From Seohaeicola saemankumensis (GTDB taxonomy: Bacteria > Pseudomonadota > Alphaproteobacteria > Rhodobacterales > Rhodobacteraceae), in the NCBI RefSeq assembly GCF_020171285.1, contig NZ_JAIUZI010000002.1, forward strand, positions 124,001 through 188,000: DNA of 64,000 bases, given 5' to 3'. This document shows positions 60,430 through 64,000 of this stretch, piece by piece. Every line of letters begins with the position of its first letter. Position 1 is the first letter of the stretch. The position numbers and the translations under genes are program-made. The notes beneath the pieces were generated by a model that was not told the DNA's origin, searched no databases, and saw only the letters and a list, made by a program, of their open reading frames with translations.

Positions 60430-61653
60430 ATGCGCCTGATGATTTCCTTTTCCGCCTTGTTCCTGTCGGTGCTGCTGTTGCAGCTGTCATCCGGCGGGGT
60501 CGGCCCGCTGGACGCGCTGTCCGGTCTGCAACTGGGGTTCACCACCGGCCAGATCGGCCTGTTGGGGTCGGCGCATTTCCTGGGTTTTTTCATCGGCTGC
60601 TGGTGGGCGCCCCGGCTGATGGGCAGCGTCGGCCATTCCCGCGCCTTTGCCGCCTTTACCGCCACCGGGGCGATCGGACTGCTGGCGCATATGATGGTGC
60701 TGGACCCCTATGCCTGGGCGCTGATGCGGGTGGCCTCGGGGCTGTGCGTGGCAGGCTGTTACACGGTGATCGAGGCCTGGCTGCAGGCCAAGGTCACCAA
60801 CGAAAGCCGGGGCCGGGCGATGGGGTCTTACCGGGTGGTCGATATGAGCGGGTCGCTGGTGGCGCAGCTGCTGATCGGCGTGCTCAGCCCGGCGGCCTAT
60901 GTATCCTACAACCTGCTGGCGCTGTTGTGCTGTGCTGCGCTCTTGCCGCTGACGCTGACGCGGGTCGAACAGCCCGAAACCCCCGACGCGCCGCGGCTGC
61001 GCCCGATGCTGGCGGTCAGCCGTTCGCCGCTGGCCGCCGCCGGCGTGGTGGTGGCGGCGCTGTCCTCGGCCTCGTTCCGGATGGTCGGCCCGGTCTACGG
61101 GCAGGAGGTCGGGCTGGTGCCCGGCCAGATCGCCTGGTTCCTGGCCGCCTTTGTGCTGGGCGGGGCGCTGGCGCAATACCCGGTGGGCTGGCTGGCCGAC
61201 AAATACGACCGCCGCTGGGTGCTGATCTGGCTGTCGGTGGCGGCTGTGGCCAGCTCGGCGCTGACCATGGGCGTGCAGGGCTTTGGCACCGCCGGCGTCA
61301 TGGCCAGCGCCCTTGTCTTTGGTGTGACCACCTTTCCGATCTATTCGGTCGCTGCCGCCCACGCCCATGATTTCGCCACCCCTGCGGAGCGGGTGGAGCT
61401 TTCGGCCGCGCTGATGTTCTTTTTCGCGCTGGGCGCGATTGCCGCGCCCTATGCGGCATCGCTGCTGATCTCGCTTTATGGTCCGGCCGCGATGTTCACC
61501 ATGATCGCCGCCGGACATGTGGTTCTGGTCGTTTTCGGGCTGACCCGGATGCGCGCGCGCCCGGTGCCCAAGGCCCGGACGCGCTATGTCTATTCCCCGC
61601 GCACGTCCTTCCTGATCGGCCGGCTGACCGGACGGGCGCGCGACAAACGGTGA
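60430..61653 (+). CDS. MFS transporter
   Basis: A 407-residue, 12-span major facilitator protein. Loop motif A-like GWLADKYDRRWVLIWLSV lies in the second half; the first half includes GLQLGFTTGQIGLLGSAHFLGFFIGCWWAPRLMG and the NESRGRAMGSYRVVDMSGSLVAQ loop. The C-terminal cytoplasmic tail RARPVPKARTRYVYSPRTSFLIGRLTGRARDKR is basic. This branch (YcaD-like) includes putative exporters of unknown substrate. It converges with the RTX gene that ends 13 bases later. Confidence 0.9.
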   Translation: MRLMISFSALFLSVLLLQLSSGGVGPLDALSGLQLGFTTGQIGLLGSAHFLGFFIGCWWAPRLMGSVGHSRAFAAFTATGAIGLLAHMMVLDPYAWALMRVASGLCVAGCYTVIEAWLQAKVTNESRGRAMGSYRVVDMSGSLVAQLLIGVLSPAAYVSYNLLALLCCAALLPLTLTRVEQPETPDAPRLRPMLAVSRSPLAAAGVVVAALSSASFRMVGPVYGQEVGLVPGQIAWFLAAFVLGGALAQYPVGWLADKYDRRWVLIWLSVAAVASSALTMGVQGFGTAGVMASALVFGVTTFPIYSVAAAHAHDFATPAERVELSAALMFFFALGAIAAPYAASLLISLYGPAAMFTMIAAGHVVLVVFGLTRMRARPVPKARTRYVYSPRTSFLIGRLTGRARDKR

Positions 61654-61666
61654 CCCCTGGTCGGGA

Positions 61667-63151
61667 TCAGAGCAGAAAGTCGCTTTCGAGCAGGCCGATC
61701 ACGCCGTTCACCACGATCTCCATGTCGGCGGTCCCGTCGCCGTTCACGTCGATGTGCACCAACCCGTTGCCGCCGCTGGAGGTGATGCGCACCTCGGCGT
61801 CGCCGCTGGCGCCAAAGGCGCCGCCGCCGATAAAGTTCACATTGCCGCTGACCAGCGCCGACAGGTCGATCAGATCCTCGCCCTGAACGAAATCGGTGAT
61901 GGTGTCGGCATTCGCCGTCGTGCTGTGGCCGACCTTGGAAAACACAAACAGATCCTCGCCGGTGCCCCCGGTCAGCGTGTCCCGGCCGCTGCCGCCGATC
62001 AGGATGTCATCGTCGGCGCCGCCGTTCAGCTTGTCCTTGCCGACACCGCCCCGCAACACATCGTCGCCGCTGCCGCCGTTCAGGCTGTCGTTGCCGCCCT
62101 CTCCGCGCAGGCGGTCGTCGCCCTCGTCGCCGTTCAGCGTGTCCTTGCCGTTGCCGCCCAGCCCCGACAGCGTGTTGTTGCCGCTGTTGCCGTCGATCGT
62201 GTTGGCCAAGTTGTTGCCGGTGCCGTCGATGTTGTCATGGCCCAGCAGGGTGAGCTCTTCGAGAAACTCCCCAAGGGTGAAGGAAACCTCTGACAGCACG
62301 GTATCGGTGCCGCCGCCCGCCAGTTCCTGAATGTCGATGGTGGCATCGTCGACGATATACCTGTCGTGGCCGCCGTTGCCGGCCACCGGCCCGGTCACCA
62401 CGCCACCACGCCCGTCGAACAGGTCGCCCTGATCGCTCAGATCGACGCGCCCGTCGATCAGCCCCCTGTTGATCAGGTCCACGGTCTGATCCTGTGGCCC
62501 CGAGACATCGCCGATGATGGTGCCGAAGTTGTTGAGGTAGTTGGGGGCGGAGCCGCCGTTCAGAATGTCGATGGCCTCGGCCCCGCCGGTGCCGTTCGCG
62601 ACCGAGATCAGGCCGGTGTTCACCAGGTGCAGCGATTGGCCGCTGGCGCGAATCGCGGCTGTCCGCCCCGAGATCACGCCGTCATTGCGCACTTCGCCGC
62701 CAAAGCCGTCGCCCAGCAGCAACAGGCCGAAATCGCCCGAGATCGAGCCGAAATTCTGCAGCGAGAAATTGTCGCCGTCCTGGCGGACCCCTGCGCCCAG
62801 ATCCGCCAGCGAGGCAATCGCGCCATGGTTGGTCATCGCGTTGTCTTCGCCCAGCATGTCCAGCCCGTGCGAGGTGGCGCCGGTGACGCTGCCGGTGGCG
62901 CCGATGTTGATGACATGGCTGCCCGATCCGCTGGCGGTGCCGGTGGCGCTGGACACCAGGTCGATGCCGGACACTGCGCCAAACACGGTGCCGTCGATCT
63001 GCAGCTGTGTGTTGTCGTCGGTCAGGGTCGCGGTTTCGATGCCGTCGCTGGCGATGGTGGCAATGGTGACGCCCTGCTGGACAAAGACGATGTCGTCGGC
63101 GGCAATGGAATGGGTGACGGATTCGTCGCTGGTAATCAAGTGAAAGGCCAT
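61667..63151 (-). CDS. RTX repeat protein
   Basis: A 494-residue secreted protein. The N-terminal 300 residues are beta-rich, with repeating N-x-G-x-I segments ([41 protein letters not shown]) like a left-handed parallel beta helix. The C-terminal part (about 315-425) carries GGxGxDxLxGG calcium repeats ([52 protein letters not shown]). The tail ends [15 protein letters not shown], a hydrophobic end suited to type I secretion. No secretion genes are nearby. It is longer than the RTX protein at 34458 and has a different N-terminus. Confidence 0.88.
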   Translation of the reverse strand: MAFHLITSDESVTHSIAADDIVFVQQGVTIATIASDGIETATLTDDNTQLQIDGTVFGAVSGIDLVSSATGTASGSGSHVINIGATGSVTGATSHGLDMLGEDNAMTNHGAIASLADLGAGVRQDGDNFSLQNFGSISGDFGLLLLGDGFGGEVRNDGVISGRTAAIRASGQSLHLVNTGLISVANGTGGAEAIDILNGGSAPNYLNNFGTIIGDVSGPQDQTVDLINRGLIDGRVDLSDQGDLFDGRGGVVTGPVAGNGGHDRYIVDDATIDIQELAGGGTDTVLSEVSFTLGEFLEELTLLGHDNIDGTGNNLANTIDGNSGNNTLSGLGGNGKDTLNGDEGDDRLRGEGGNDSLNGGSGDDVLRGGVGKDKLNGGADDDILIGGSGRDTLTGGTGEDLFVFSKVGHSTTANADTITDFVQGEDLIDLSALVSGNVNFIGGGAFGASGDAEVRITSSGGNGLVHIDVNGDGTADMEIVVNGVIGLLESDFLL

Positions 63152-63338
63152 GGGAAACACTCGCAATGGTTAAAGAAACTAGGTTTGCGCCAAAAGCGGC
63201 GCGCTAATGGCTGCAAAGTTTACCCGGCGGCGTCTGCAAATCAACAGGCTTGGTGCCGCACGGCGCAGCGCCTCGGCGCTGGCAACCCCCGGCGGTGCCT
63301 GCTAAAGACGCCGAAACACGGAACCAAGGGCGCGGAAC

Positions 63339-64000
63339 ATGGCACGCATTCTGATCACCTCGGCGATCCCCTACATCAACGGGATCAAGCATCTGGGCAA
63401 CCTCGTGGGCTCGCAGCTGCCCGCCGATCTCTATGCCCGCTACCAGCGGGGCCGGGGCAACGAGGTCATGTTCCTCTGCGCCACCGACGAACACGGCACG
63501 CCCGCCGAACTGGCCGCCGCCAAGGCGGGCAAGCCGGTGGCCGAATACTGTGCCGAGATGCACGGGGTGCAGGCCGATATCGCCAATCGGTTCGGGCTCA
63601 GCTTTGACCACTTCGGCCGCTCGTCCAGCCCGCAGAACCACCACCTGACCCAGCATTTCGCGGGCAAACTGGCGGACAACGGGCTGATCCGCGAGGTCAG
63701 CGAAAAACAGGTCTATTCCAACGCCGACGGCCGGTTCCTGCCCGACCGCTACATCGAGGGAACCTGCCCCAACTGCGGTTATGACAAGGCGCGCGGGGAT
63801 CAGTGCGAAAACTGCACCAAGCAGCTGGACCCGACCGACCTGATCGACCCGCGCTCTGCCGTGTCGGGTTCGACCGATCTTGAGGTGCGCGAGACCAAGC
63901 ACCTCTATCTGCGCCAGTCGGCGCTGAAGGACGAGCTGGACAAATGGATCGACAGCAAAACCGACTGGCCGGTGCTGACCACCTCGATCGCCAAGAAATG
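63339..64000 (+). CDS. metG: Methionine-tRNA ligase (5' part, cut by the window end)
   Basis: The first 220 residues of methionyl-tRNA synthetase. [40 protein letters not shown] has the class I HIGH-type motif (HLGN, about 18-21) and [21 protein letters not shown] the conserved adenylate region; a [17 protein letters not shown] zinc finger follows (about 145-161). The frame is open to the last base, so the gene continues beyond the window. A GGAA ribosome site precedes the ATG. Confidence 0.97.
   Translation, partial: MARILITSAIPYINGIKHLGNLVGSQLPADLYARYQRGRGNEVMFLCATDEHGTPAELAAAKAGKPVAEYCAEMHGVQADIANRFGLSFDHFGRSSSPQNHHLTQHFAGKLADNGLIREVSEKQVYSNADGRFLPDRYIEGTCPNCGYDKARGDQCENCTKQLDPTDLIDPRSAVSGSTDLEVRETKHLYLRQSALKDELDKWIDSKTDWPVLTTSIAKK

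Noticed and set aside
1..64000. tRNA, rRNA or transposase genes
   Set aside because: I looked for T-loop sequences, ribosomal RNA and transposase motifs and found none that hold up. I did not run a covariance search.

Overview
The window is a high-GC, densely coded chromosomal segment that looks like an alphaproteobacterium of the Rhodobacterales (Roseobacter/Rhodobacteraceae). Reasons: the secG-pyrG, purA-DUF2842 and hflK-hflC-DUF2065-degP arrangements, a GAAC-N7-GAAC type SOS box, an ECF41-type sigma factor with its partner, and several RTX/Hint domain proteins. I see no rRNA, tRNA, CRISPR array, prophage or insertion-sequence transposase. Both ends are plain chromosome; the right end cuts metG.

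Layout. 1-9.9 kb: a microprotein, a DegT-type aminotransferase, then a minus-strand amine/polyamine catabolic unit (polar amino acid-type ABC importer, two glutamine synthetase-like gamma-glutamyl ligases, a class I amidotransferase and a PuuB-like oxidase), with a palindromic AATTTGATCAAATT site in front of two of its genes. 10-13 kb: a TerB-TerB-PhnD-like operon, a DUF1330 protein and an outer-membrane beta-barrel. 13-19.4 kb: secG-pyrG, a cobalt-type nitrile hydratase operon, purA-DUF2842. 19.4-29.8 kb: a 700-residue acidic protein, thiamine pyrophosphokinase, an EamA transporter, serine dehydratase, a GST, a Hint protein, an EF-hand protein, rpiA and gor. 29.8-34.2 kb: hflK-hflC-DUF2065-degP envelope proteolysis. 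34.4-42.4 kb: an RTX protein, a retropepsin-like protease, MarC, a multidomain cell-wall hydrolase, an ABC-F protein, a Bcr/CflA exporter and ndk. 42.4-44.1 kb: a hairpin array and a cytochrome P450. 44-52.9 kb: a full ferric-siderophore uptake island (TonB, two ExbD, ExbB, receptor, ABC importer, DUF2218). 52.9-57 kb: hybrid kinase, FIST sensor and NarL-type regulator. 57-58.6 kb: ECF41 sigma factor and AhpD-like partner. 58.7-64 kb: lipoprotein, SOS-linked ImuA-like protein, YceI, MFS transporter, RTX protein, metG.

Most striking non-coding signals: (1) an in-register array of 36-bp hairpin units behind ndk, one unit showing a compensatory stem change; (2) a TGACCGTTTTGTAC motif found in two distant pairs, both spaced 32 bp; (3) two copies of a hairpin repeat (2935, 32344) whose middle stem changes sequence but keeps structure; (4) a good ECF41 target promoter plus a 16-codon coupled leader in front of the ECF41 operon; (5) a perfect SOS box before the ImuA-like gene. 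At protein level, one of the two ExbD subunits has Asn in place of the conserved transmembrane Asp. I did not find a clearly new defence or mobile system; the best candidates for undescribed biology are these repeats, the TerB/PhnD-like operon and the acidic protein.
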